Part shown: positions 52,558-60,741 of the stretch, one piece after another
How positions within the stretch are numbered: the stretch's first letter is position 1
Layout: every line of letters begins with the position of its first letter
Assembly: GCF_036541405.1 (NCBI RefSeq)
Contig: NZ_JAZHFS010000004.1
Span: 186,001 to 250,000, forward strand
DNA: 64,000 nt
Reading direction: 5' to 3'
DNA from: Clostridium_AD frigoriphilum
GTDB lineage: Bacteria; Bacillota; Clostridia; Clostridiales; Clostridiaceae
Notes under the pieces: model-generated
Seen by the model: the letters and a program-made list of their open reading frames with translations, nothing else
What the model was told of the DNA's origin: nothing
Databases searched by the model: none
Position numbers and translations under genes: made by a program

Positions 52558-53577
52558 TTAAGCAAATTTTCTTTCGCCCAATTTACAAGCAACTACAAGC
52601 ATTAACATTGATAATCCTAGTATAATAGCAATGGGAGCGAATGCATCAGTGTTAACTACTCCTTGCTGTATTTTTTCAATAAATATAACTAACCACTTTG
52701 TTATTGTCGCATTACTTACGTATTTTAATAATGTAGGCATTTTATCCAAAGGTAAAAATGAGCCTCCAAGTAATGACATTATCACAGAAACTACTGATGC
52801 AATTAAACTTGCCTGCAGCTCGGTTTTACACAAATTAACAATTAGACAACTCAAACTTGTTGCAATAATGGCTATAGTTAATCCAATAAATAGTAGCTGT
52901 AATGCACTAATTCCAATATCAATAGGTAATATTGTTATTATAATAACCGAAATTATCACTTGTACAATTGTGTTTAGGAGATTATATAAAAATGTCCCTA
53001 ATATATAGATAATCGGTTTATAGGGAGATACAAAAACCCTTTTTAATGTACCCTCTTTCTGATCCTTTATTAAATTGCAGGCGGATAAGGTACATGTTAT
53101 TATTAATGTTAATAGTATATATCCTCCACCTCTTTGCGCTACAGTCATACTTTCGCTTAGCATTTCGGATAAAGTATCTTCAAATCCATGCAGATCACCA
53201 TTAGCAAAATAACTCTTTATAATTTGTTCAATATTTTCTTTAACCTTATTGTCTAAGCAGATTACTTGGAAGGATTCATCCTTATTGAATTGAATTACAG
53301 CAGAATATTTAGCAAGAATCATGTCAGTATTAATACTATCTTCATTTGCTTTCTTTATAGTTAAACCTTTTATAGAAACAGCCTTTTCTTTAAATCTTGA
53401 ATATTCATTCCCTGATCCTTTATCAATTACACCTATATTAATAGAAGGCTTCATAAGACTATTAATACCTAATGCAGCTATAACTGCAATGACTGGTATT
53501 AATACTGTTAATATCAATTTCTTTTTATATTTTAAGCTCTTTAAAAATTCATTCTTTGCTACTAATAATATACCCAT
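52558..53577 (-). CDS. ABC-2 type exporter permease with large external loop
   Basis: This 339-aa protein has one N-terminal helix (about 22-41), an extracellular domain (45-165) and five helices in the second half, including the LNLINTIVQVIISV stretch and GGSFLPLDKMP. This is the YhgE/ABC2_membrane_3 layout. Its start overlaps the stop of the next permease gene by one base, so the two are coupled and form a heterodimer. Confidence 0.88.
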   Translation of the reverse strand: MGILLVAKNEFLKSLKYKKKLILTVLIPVIAVIAALGINSLMKPSINIGVIDKGSGNEYSRFKEKAVSIKGLTIKKANEDSINTDMILAKYSAVIQFNKDESFQVICLDNKVKENIEQIIKSYFANGDLHGFEDTLSEMLSESMTVAQRGGGYILLTLIITCTLSACNLIKDQKEGTLKRVFVSPYKPIIYILGTFLYNLLNTIVQVIISVIIITILPIDIGISALQLLFIGLTIAIIATSLSCLIVNLCKTELQASLIASVVSVIMSLLGGSFLPLDKMPTLLKYVSNATITKWLVIFIEKIQQGVVNTDAFAPIAIILGLSMLMLVVACKLGERKFA

Positions 53578-54323
53578 TATAAGAACGACTCCTTTCTAAA
53601 CTTTTTAATAGATCCAAAGGTAAATATTATACCTAAAGCTAGTATTATACCTGTAGCAATAAAATACAGCTTAGTGCTATGATCGTTATTCATTAGGAAT
53701 ATACCTTTGTTTATCCATGTTAATGGTGATATATAGCTTATAATCTCTATAACCTTTCCTAGAGATCCTATGGGAAAGAAAGTTCCACCTAGTAGTGCCA
53801 TAATTAATATTGGAGTACTGATAAAATTTTTAACCTGCATAAAATCTTTTGTACTTACACCTATAAAAGTACCAATTGCACATGACATTAATCCAAGTAT
53901 TGAAAATAGGATAAATATCTGTAAAAAATTATTATTATAATTCACACTAAATATATATTTGCATATAAACATTAAAATTAAATTGTAAAACATCATAGCA
54001 ATCGTAGAAGGGATTATTTTAGATAATACTATAGCAGTCTTACTAATTGGTGCTATAATAAACCGTTCTCCACATTTATGCATACTTTCCTCTCTTGTAA
54101 TATATACAAGAGTTACGGAGCTTAAAAATGTGCAAAATGGAATAATTACCATGCTATAGTAATAATATGAAGTTACTCCATTTTTACCTGAATAATAATT
54201 TGATGCCATGTATCCAAGTATTGCTATTAAAAATAATGGAAATATAGTTCCATACCCTATCAAAAAAGAATCCTTAATTCTCCTTTTCATACCCATATTA
54301 AATAATACCTTAAAACCACTCAT
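53577..54323 (-). CDS. ABC-2 type exporter permease
   Basis: This 248-aa protein has six helices and the typical ABC-2 segments (YITREESMHKCGERFIIAPI as the coupling region, LMSCAIGTFIGVSTKDFMQV, ALLGGTFFPIGSLGKVIEII). It lies 13 bp after the ATPase gene. Together with the ATPase and the 339-aa permease it makes a three-gene exporter. Confidence 0.88.
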   Translation of the reverse strand: MSGFKVLFNMGMKRRIKDSFLIGYGTIFPLFLIAILGYMASNYYSGKNGVTSYYYYSMVIIPFCTFLSSVTLVYITREESMHKCGERFIIAPISKTAIVLSKIIPSTIAMMFYNLILMFICKYIFSVNYNNNFLQIFILFSILGLMSCAIGTFIGVSTKDFMQVKNFISTPILIMALLGGTFFPIGSLGKVIEIISYISPLTWINKGIFLMNNDHSTKLYFIATGIILALGIIFTFGSIKKFRKESFL

Positions 54324-54336
54324 GTCATCGCCTCCA

Positions 54337-55083
54337 TTAATCTCTTAATTCTTTTCCAGTTAAGTGCAAGAAAATTTCCTCTATACTATTTAATCCACTT
54401 TCCTTATATTTTTTCTTAAGGTCATCTTTATCACCTTGTTCAATGATTATACCTTGGTCAATTATAATTAATCTTGAGCAAATGGACTCAACCTCTTCCA
54501 TATAATGAGATATATATATTATTGTTGTTCCTTCATCTCGCAACTTTTTTGTTACTTCCAATATATTATTTCTTGACTGAGGATCTATACCAACCGTTGG
54601 CTCATCCATTATTAATAATTTGGGTCTGTGCACTATTGAACAAGCTATATTAAGACGTCGCTTCATACCACCTGAAAAAGAATCCGGATAATCCTTTCTT
54701 CTCTCCCAAAGACCTACATGCTCTAATGCTTCTTGAACATTTGTTTTCAACTTACTACCACTTAAGTCATATAAGGAACCAAAGAATTTTACATTATCAT
54801 AAACAGAAAGATCCGAAAAAAATGCGATATCTTGTGGAACTAGACCTAGCTCTTTTTTAAATTCTCCTTTATTTTCTTTAACATCCTTATTTTTAAATAA
54901 TACTGCACCTTCATCCATATTCAATATTGTAGCGATCATATTTATTGTAGTGCTTTTTCCAGCTCCATTAGGTCCTAGAAATCCAACGATTTCCTTAACT
55001 CCAATATCTAATGTTATTCCTTTTACCACCTGCTTTTCTCCAAAACTCTTTTTTAATCCCTTAATTTCTAAAATTTTTTCCAA
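54337..55083 (-). CDS. ABC exporter ATP-binding protein
   Basis: This 248-aa ATPase has Walker A GPNGAGKST (38-46), signature FSGGMKRRLNIA, Walker B LLIMDEPTVGID and H-loop YISHYMEE, as in the drug-export CcmA/DrrA class. The start is ATG at 55083 with TAGGAGG 8 bp before. The promoter region carries a PadR-type operator, and the PadR gene is next upstream. Confidence 0.92.
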   Translation of the reverse strand: MEKILEIKGLKKSFGEKQVVKGITLDIGVKEIVGFLGPNGAGKSTTINMIATILNMDEGAVLFKNKDVKENKGEFKKELGLVPQDIAFFSDLSVYDNVKFFGSLYDLSGSKLKTNVQEALEHVGLWERRKDYPDSFSGGMKRRLNIACSIVHRPKLLIMDEPTVGIDPQSRNNILEVTKKLRDEGTTIIYISHYMEEVESICSRLIIIDQGIIIEQGDKDDLKKKYKESGLNSIEEIFLHLTGKELRD

Positions 55084-55112
55084 TTTTATTACCTCCTATA
55101 TAAAACATTATA

Positions 55113-55130
55113 TATACAACGTTTAGTATA
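55113..55130 (-). promoter_or_regulatory. PadR operator before the ABC exporter operon
   Basis: TATACAACGTTTAGTATA here is the exact reverse complement of 55988-56005 in the PadR promoter. It overlaps the putative -10 region (TATAAT-like on the minus strand, about 55104-55110). Two identical 18-bp sites before regulator and target are strong evidence for one shared repressor. Confidence 0.85.
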
Positions 55131-55205
55131 TACATTTAAAATTTAACAATGAATTATCATTGCTAAATAAATTTTTATTTTGTTTTTAAGATTAAATATA
55201 GTTTA

Positions 55206-55919
55206 TTACTTATTTCCAATAACAGTTATTAGTTTTTCTAAAGCGTCCTTTGCATCATATGAATTATTTAATATGATATCCTTTAATTGATCTACACTTG
55301 CTTTATTGATATCAATATTTTTTTTATCCTTATCTTCCATTTCACTAAAGTGAAAATTCTTGATCATAACTTCATTTTTTTCACTCAATTTATAATATAA
55401 ATCAAATTCTTCAATTAAGGCTTTACACCATTTGAGCTCATATTCATAGTTACATATTGTCATATCGAATGAAATTTTCTCAACTAGTGGACTGTCACCA
55501 TTGATTTTTATATTTCTCCAGTAATTCCAATATTCTAAAGTTTTATTAAGCTCTTTCATATGTGCTTCAATTATCTTAATAGCTACATCCTTATCTAGTT
55601 TATTAAATGTGCTTGGTAGAATAAATTTGTCTATATTCAAAGGAACTAGTGGTTTATCTAGCTCTTTTTCAATAGCTTTCTTAAGCTCGTTTTTTCCTGA
55701 ATCTGTAATTCTATAAATTCTTCTTATTCTTGAGCCTCTTGTCTCTTCTCTTACTAGCTCTATCTCACCAGCTTTTTCCATCTTGCTTAAAGCATAATAT
55801 ATAGAACCAGCTTTAATGTTAGTCCAGTTATCAAAACCACTTGCTTGTATAAACTTTTGAATTTCATATCCATGTGTATCTTTAATGTTTAAATAAAATA
55901 AAATTAGTATTTTAACCAT
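55206..55919 (-). CDS. PadR-family regulator of the ABC exporter
   Basis: This 237-aa protein has the PadR winged helix (LILFYLNIKDTHGYEIQKFI, AGSIYYALSKMEKAGEIELV, then wing RGSRIRRIYRITDSGKNEL) and a long helical C-terminal domain (about 95-235) of the Vir-type. It lies 122 bp upstream of the exporter and carries the same 18-bp operator in its own promoter. It probably represses both units until a toxic ligand binds. AAGGAGTAG precedes ATG. Confidence 0.9.
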   Translation of the reverse strand: MVKILILFYLNIKDTHGYEIQKFIQASGFDNWTNIKAGSIYYALSKMEKAGEIELVREETRGSRIRRIYRITDSGKNELKKAIEKELDKPLVPLNIDKFILPSTFNKLDKDVAIKIIEAHMKELNKTLEYWNYWRNIKINGDSPLVEKISFDMTICNYEYELKWCKALIEEFDLYYKLSEKNEVMIKNFHFSEMEDKDKKNIDINKASVDQLKDIILNNSYDAKDALEKLITVIGNK

Positions 55920-55983
55920 ATCTACTCCTTATATAGTATATGAATTTTGTGATATTAAAATTACATAAGTAACCTTTAATATT

Positions 55984-56012
55984 ACAGTATACTAAACGTT
56001 GTATATTGTCAA
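55984..56012 (-). promoter_or_regulatory. PadR promoter with embedded operator
   Basis: On the minus strand TTGACA (56007-56012) and TACTGT (55984-55989) are 17 bp apart. The 18-bp operator TATACAACGTTTAGTATA fills the spacer (55988-56005 in plus coordinates), so binding would block polymerase. Confidence 0.85.
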
Positions 56013-56163
56013 CATTATAATTATTATCAGAATAGCTTTAGAAAAGATGCAAAGAACTTACAGGTGTAGTACAAAATAAAAACCAAAATTCAGAAGTTAA
56101 GTGCAGCAGAATTTCTTTTTAAGCTGACAGGAATAGATATAAATATTTGTTCTTGCTGTGAAT

Positions 56164-57534
56164 TTACTTTATCTTTGTTTCCTTCAGTACTAAATTAACC
56201 ATCAAATCAACAAACTTGTCTCGTTGGTTAATCCACGGACTGTGTCCAGAATGTTCAAACCAGATAAACTCTTTATGAGGAGCTTTTAGTGCATTGAAAT
56301 ACTCCTCAGTCAATGCTGGTGGTGCGTCGATATCGTGGCGGCCTTCAATAAAGTAAACTGGAACATCTAATTTTATAGCTTGCTTACGTAGATCTACATT
56401 ATATAACTGTGGATAGACATGATTAAAAGTAGTAACCAAGCCAAGTAGAAAATTTACTTTATCGTATAAACCATATTCAGGACCTGCTAGATCGCTAAAT
56501 GTATTATAACCTGGTCTTTCAATTTTAGGGTTTTTTGTCATGTAATCACCTAAATACTGATTGTAAGAAGATACTTTCCAAACTACATCTTTACCATAGT
56601 ATGGTGGCAGCCCTTGTTTCTTAAGTTTTCCAACCAGTTTTGTATCTCCCTGCGCTTTTGCCATCTTTAATGCTAGTTCATAGTCACGAATTTCAGTTTC
56701 AGCAAATGCAACCATCTGACCTGTACCAATAAAAGCAGAAAATAGTTCTGGGTAACGTTGTACAAGCAATATACCTAATGCACTCCCCCGTGATTCACCA
56801 AGTACATATATTTTTTTCTGTTTAAATCTTTGGCATAGATACTGTGTTAGTTCATGACCATCGGAAATGTATCGCTCAGGGGTAATTGATTTAAGCGGTA
56901 TAGCCTTCATTGATTTACCCGACCCTGGTTGCTCCCAGTTAACAACCACATAGTTATCTTCAAGCTTTTTTAATTGTTCTCTAGTTGCAGCTAGTTGCGT
57001 TCCACCTGGCCCACCAGCTAGAAAAAGTAGTACCGGATTATTCTTATTTTTACCACGGATAGTTATCCATTGATTACTGCCACCTAGAGTTACTTTTTCT
57101 AAAATAGCAATACTACCCACTAATGGTTTGCCATTCTCCCCAAGTATAGGTGGAGTGTATGCCATCCACTGGCTGCATAGTATAGAAATAATATTTACAA
57201 ATAGTAATGCTACTATTACAATAAGCTGTTTGCGCAGTTTCAAAAGCCAGGTCATTATTTTTGCTCTTGTACGGGTACAAACAGCAATAATTACTGTAAT
57301 CAAAATTGAGATAACCAGAGTTGCTATTGTTACAGTCAGCGAAATAATCAATATGAACGCAAACCCTAACTCTATAGGAACAGTTTTCATCGTAAGCATA
57401 AGATATGGACGTATAACAATAGCATACAAAGCTATTATAAGTGCTGTGAGTAAGGGTAAAAGAAAACGTAGTTGAAGCAACCAATAGCTTTTCCGCCCAT
57501 GAAGAACTGTTTCTTTTTTTAATATAGACTTCAT
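56164..57534 (-). CDS. Multi-helix alpha/beta hydrolase, proline-iminopeptidase-like (cassette B)
   Basis: This 456-aa protein has four hydrophobic segments in the first 125 residues (about 20-42, 55-85, 103-122), then the hydrolase domain: LAGGPGG (172-178, HGGPG-like with His replaced by Ala), NWEQPGSGKS (199-208), nucleophile GESRGS (Ser248) and His431 (HSGHSPW). The domain aligns with the cassette A enzyme, including NPVLLF just before GGPG. The loss of His in the oxyanion loop is unusual. It would act at the outer face of the membrane. Confidence 0.85.
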   Translation of the reverse strand: MKSILKKETVLHGRKSYWLLQLRFLLPLLTALIIALYAIVIRPYLMLTMKTVPIELGFAFILIISLTVTIATLVISILITVIIAVCTRTRAKIMTWLLKLRKQLIVIVALLFVNIISILCSQWMAYTPPILGENGKPLVGSIAILEKVTLGGSNQWITIRGKNKNNPVLLFLAGGPGGTQLAATREQLKKLEDNYVVVNWEQPGSGKSMKAIPLKSITPERYISDGHELTQYLCQRFKQKKIYVLGESRGSALGILLVQRYPELFSAFIGTGQMVAFAETEIRDYELALKMAKAQGDTKLVGKLKKQGLPPYYGKDVVWKVSSYNQYLGDYMTKNPKIERPGYNTFSDLAGPEYGLYDKVNFLLGLVTTFNHVYPQLYNVDLRKQAIKLDVPVYFIEGRHDIDAPPALTEEYFNALKAPHKEFIWFEHSGHSPWINQRDKFVDLMVNLVLKETKIK

Positions 57535-57628
57535 CCTATCCTCCTTAACAAAACTTAATAATATTTACTGAGCATTTTTTATGAATACGAACTAACTTTT
57601 AAATAAATTGTACCATTTTTTGTTCCAG

Positions 57629-58183
57629 TTATTTTCTCTTGCTTTTTCTTCTTAATTTCCTCTCTTTTCTTCTTAATTTTCTCTCTTCTCTTTGTGAATG
57701 AATAACATTCCAAAAATCAGGTACTCTCATGTATATAACTATAGTTCTTCCTATAAATAAAAAAGTTAGCCTTAGAAGATAAGCTGTTGCATAATCTAAT
57801 CCTATTTCTTGAGGTAAACTTGTAATTAAATGGCTCAAAATCGTTCTTATAGGAAGTGATATAATGAGAAAAAGAAGCATTTGCCAGCCACCTTTTATAT
57901 AAAGATTTCCGTCTTCTTTTCGGTATATTTTTGTAATGAAGCCAGCAATAACACCACATATTAATCCAATTACTATAAGCATTATTATTCCTGGAGCTGC
58001 TTGTTCAATACCACCTTTGATTTTTTTAATCACTGAAATTGTAAGCCATATAAAAACTATTGGTAAAACAACATATTTTTTTGCTTTAAATCTCCTTTCA
58101 GCAACTTGAATATATATAATATATATAATTAATGAAATTACAATTACAATATTGCTTAATGGTGTTACTTGAAAATTACCCAT
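57629..58183 (-). CDS. Five-helix membrane protein with basic tail repeats (cassette B)
   Basis: This 184-aa protein has helices near 10-28, 38-55, 65-87, 100-120 and 130-150 and ends with a duplicated highly charged stretch (EERKLRRKERKLRRKSKRK). The layout resembles CcdC-like membrane proteins, but I cannot confirm the family. It lies between the DUF3021 and hydrolase genes and has no counterpart in cassette A. AGGAGG before ATG. Confidence 0.65.
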   Translation of the reverse strand: MGNFQVTPLSNIVIVISLIIYIIYIQVAERRFKAKKYVVLPIVFIWLTISVIKKIKGGIEQAAPGIIMLIVIGLICGVIAGFITKIYRKEDGNLYIKGGWQMLLFLIISLPIRTILSHLITSLPQEIGLDYATAYLLRLTFLFIGRTIVIYMRVPDFWNVIHSQREERKLRRKERKLRRKSKRK

Positions 58184-58333
58184 TTTGAAACCTCCTTTTT
58201 AAATCATAAAAAAAATATACATCATAGAAAAACTAATGTAAATATCAAAATAGGTATGTCGTCATAGGGTATCAGTAAGTGGTTAAAAAAGGGCAGCAAG
58301 CTGTAGCTTACACCACAAATATTTATTCATTTA

Positions 58334-58771
58334 CTACTTATCGGAATGACTAGTTAACTTTTTTATATTTTCCAATTTTACGTTAATTTCTTTTGCATCC
58401 TTTTTATATACCTGCCAACTTAAAAAACGGATTACCAAATAGATAACTGCAATTTCAATCGCAAATTTGGCTAACTGGATGTATTCCCCGGCAATCCCCA
58501 AAATATGAGCTAATAATAAAAGAATCACCTCAAGTGTAATGAAGTGAATGCAAATTCTGACACGTGTCTCTTTCCCACTCATTTCATTTGGAGAATAAAG
58601 AATAAAACTCGTCAGGTCACCTGCCAATGCGCCAATCATAACTGTATATAAGTCTTTTATGTTTAATGAAAATCCCGATTCACTGTTTAATGCTGTGACT
58701 ACAAAAACAACTACCCCAAATATAACAAAATAATCCTTTATAAGCTTTTTTATAAATTCTGATACCTTCAT
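58334..58771 (-). CDS. DUF3021 membrane protein (cassette B)
   Basis: This 145-aa protein has four helices (about 13-28, 42-60, 74-92, 100-120) and a charged tail (KKDAKEINVKLENIKKLTSH), the DUF3021 pattern with YSPNEMSGKETRVRICIHFI in the middle. It begins 12 bp after the LytTR stop. It is expected to modulate that regulator. Confidence 0.88.
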   Translation of the reverse strand: MKVSEFIKKLIKDYFVIFGVVVFVVTALNSESGFSLNIKDLYTVMIGALAGDLTSFILYSPNEMSGKETRVRICIHFITLEVILLLLAHILGIAGEYIQLAKFAIEIAVIYLVIRFLSWQVYKKDAKEINVKLENIKKLTSHSDK

Positions 58772-58783
58772 GTTTTCTTCCTC

Positions 58784-59221
58784 CTACAATCCTAATCTTT
58801 TTTTTAGAACCGACACATATTGCCTAGATATGATAACTTTTTCTCCATTATCTAGAGTTGCCTCAAACCTGCCGCTTAGTGAGGGTTGTACAAAAGAAAT
58901 TTTTGCAATGTTTACAATTGTTGACTTAGAGACACGAAAGAAATTTCTGAATTCAAATATTCCCTCCAGTTCATACAATTTCTGCTTTGATTCAAACACC
59001 TTTTCTTTGCAGTATATAAATACCTTATTGTCTACTGCCTCAAAATAAAATATATTTTCCCGCCTAATTCTATGTATAGTCTCTCCATCATAACCAATTA
59101 ATACATCATTACTTGTCTGTAGTTGCTTTAGAATTTGCAAAACTTCGTCATCTAGTTCATGACATTTAATGATAATTTCCTCTTGCTTATTTTTATCAAT
59201 TTCTTCAATAGATATTTTCAT
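58784..59221 (-). CDS. LytTR-family transcription factor (cassette B)
   Basis: This 145-aa protein has an N-terminal module (MKISIEEIDKNKQEEIIIKC) and a LytTR domain (RIRRENIFYFEAVDNKVFIY, FRVSKSTIVNIAKISFVQPS, NGEKVIISRQYVSVLKKRL). No receiver domain. The promoter element lies only 28 bp upstream, so the leader is about 20 nt with an AAAGAGG ribosome site. Its domain aligns with the cassette A LytTR, including the EKVIISRxY / ENVIITRTY segment. Confidence 0.92.
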   Translation of the reverse strand: MKISIEEIDKNKQEEIIIKCHELDDEVLQILKQLQTSNDVLIGYDGETIHRIRRENIFYFEAVDNKVFIYCKEKVFESKQKLYELEGIFEFRNFFRVSKSTIVNIAKISFVQPSLSGRFEATLDNGEKVIISRQYVSVLKKRLGL

Positions 59222-59248
59222 GGTTACCTCTTTCTTTATAGTTATTCA

Positions 59249-59285
59249 ATCATACCATAATTACCATAAATTAAGTATATTTACA
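59249..59285 (-). promoter_or_regulatory. Recurring extended -10 promoter of LytTR cassette B
   Basis: On the minus strand GTAAATATACTTAATTTATG, then GTAATTATGG and TATGAT (-10 at 59249-59254) with the extended TG. No -35 consensus. It is the best-placed member of the family: the LytTR ATG is 28 bp downstream. Confidence 0.65.
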
Positions 59286-59530
59286 ATTCTTTAGAAATTA
59301 GTAATTTCAGCGTCCCAGGAGATGATTTAATTAAGAATTTTGTTATTACTTTACATTCTCACAATTCAATAATTCCGATAATTTGACCTGAAAAGAACCC
59401 CCCAAATGGCGTTTTATGTTCAAATAATGACGTTTAAGGCTTTAAATATTGAATTATACCTATTTATAAAATATTATAAAATAAGTAATAAGTATTGTTT
59501 TATATTTAACAAACACATTCTAAAAAGGAG

Positions 59531-60430
59531 TTGATTGCTATTAAAAAGAAATTATATTTCATATTTATATTTATTTTTGTACTCTCTATCGTTGGGTGTT
59601 CAAGGACTACATCCACTACAATAAAAAAAACAAACCCTGTTAAGCCAACGGTTGTAGCTACACCTGTAATTAAAGCTAAACCAATTGAAAGCTCTACCAT
59701 ACCTGGTTTCGATAATACTACTGATATTAAACCTTACGGAAAGAGTATTCCAGTTCTACAGTACCACTCAATTAGCTATGATAAAGGTAATCCTATTTGT
59801 ATTCCAATAAAAAAATTTGAGGAGCAAATGAAATATTTAAAGGATAACGGTTATTATACTATAACACTTACAAACTTGTATGAGTACCTTATGAATAATA
59901 CTCCAATACCTAAAAAATCTGTAGTCATTACTTTTGATGATGGATATGATAATAATTATACGGCTATGTTTCCTGTTCTAAAAAAGTATAAATTTAAAGC
60001 AACAATTTTTGTAATTAGTTCCCTTATTGATGTACATAGCAATATGCTAACATCTAAACAACTTATAGAAATGGACAAATATGGTGTAGATATAGAAAGT
60101 CATACTGCACATCATGATAATTTAAAATTGATTTCTAAGGATAACCAACTAAAAACGTTAATTCAATCTAAAAAACATCTTGAAAAAACATTAAATAAAA
60201 AAATAAATTTCTTTGCATATCCTTATGGCGGGTTCAACAAAAACGCAATTGAGGCATTGAAAGAAGCTGGTTACAAAATGGCTTTCACCACTAAAAATGG
60301 CTGGTCCTCTAAAAAGAATGGTATATTTTCATTACATAGGGTATGGATAAGTGCTTCTGATAGTACGAAGGTATTTGGACGTAAAGTTTCTAAACCCAAA
60401 AAAAATATAGTAGACTCTTTTTCATTTTAA
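59531..60430 (+). CDS. Polysaccharide deacetylase lipoprotein
   Basis: The leader ends in the lipobox LSIVGC (Cys23 when counted from 59531), followed by a Thr/Pro/Lys-rich linker (about 25-70) and a NodB domain: TFDDGYDNNY (two metal-site Asp), SHTAHH (His ligands) and AYPYGGFNKNA. It removes N- or O-acetyl groups from a cell-wall or matrix polysaccharide at the cell surface. The start is odd: AAAAAGGAG touches TTG (59531), whereas ATT at 59540 has the right spacing, so an ATT start is possible. The mature protein is the same either way. Confidence 0.88.
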   Translation: MIAIKKKLYFIFIFIFVLSIVGCSRTTSTTIKKTNPVKPTVVATPVIKAKPIESSTIPGFDNTTDIKPYGKSIPVLQYHSISYDKGNPICIPIKKFEEQMKYLKDNGYYTITLTNLYEYLMNNTPIPKKSVVITFDDGYDNNYTAMFPVLKKYKFKATIFVISSLIDVHSNMLTSKQLIEMDKYGVDIESHTAHHDNLKLISKDNQLKTLIQSKKHLEKTLNKKINFFAYPYGGFNKNAIEALKEAGYKMAFTTKNGWSSKKNGIFSLHRVWISASDSTKVFGRKVSKPKKNIVDSFSF

Positions 60431-60483
60431 CGATAATTCAGAAGGAAAGTCTCCCACTTCTATAAGTAGGAGTTATATATTAA

Positions 60484-60699
60484 TTATATTTCCTCTCTGC
60501 AAACTACATGACTAAGCAACATACCAAATACAATAAGCACCAAAACCATACTTACCATAACTGCATATGGTCTCCAAATCCCCATGTCAAACTGAAATCC
60601 AGACACTTCATTTATAATTTTTGATGATACCAGTGGCAATGCATTTAAGATAAATCGGGAAAATTTCCACGGAAGCTTAATAAATAAAGCAAGCTCCAA
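60484..60699 (-). pseudogene. C-terminal remnant of a membrane transport protein
   Basis: The last 65 residues of a membrane protein: SRFILNALPLVSSKIINEVS, then GIWRPYAVMVSMVLVLIVFG and a tail HVVCREEI. One helix is clear. The apparent start lies inside the terminator of the neighbour, so the 5' part is gone. It resembles the end of an ABC transporter permease, but I cannot name the family. Confidence 0.5.
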
Positions 60700-60730
60700 T
60701 CCTTATATATCAAGGCTCGGAGCTTGCTTT
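60686..60730 (-). terminator. Terminator of the propeller-repeat protein gene
   Basis: AAAGCAAGCTCC pairs with GGAGCTTGCTTT; the transcript then runs into TTTATTTATT on the minus strand. It overlaps the apparent start of the permease remnant. Confidence 0.85.
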
Positions 60731-60741
60731 ATGAGTTTAAC

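Noticed and set aside
56930..57484. Tyr/Ser/Cys-rich frame and a plus-strand frame over the hydrolase gene start
   Set aside because: Shadow frames of the real gene; odd composition and no starts with ribosome sites.
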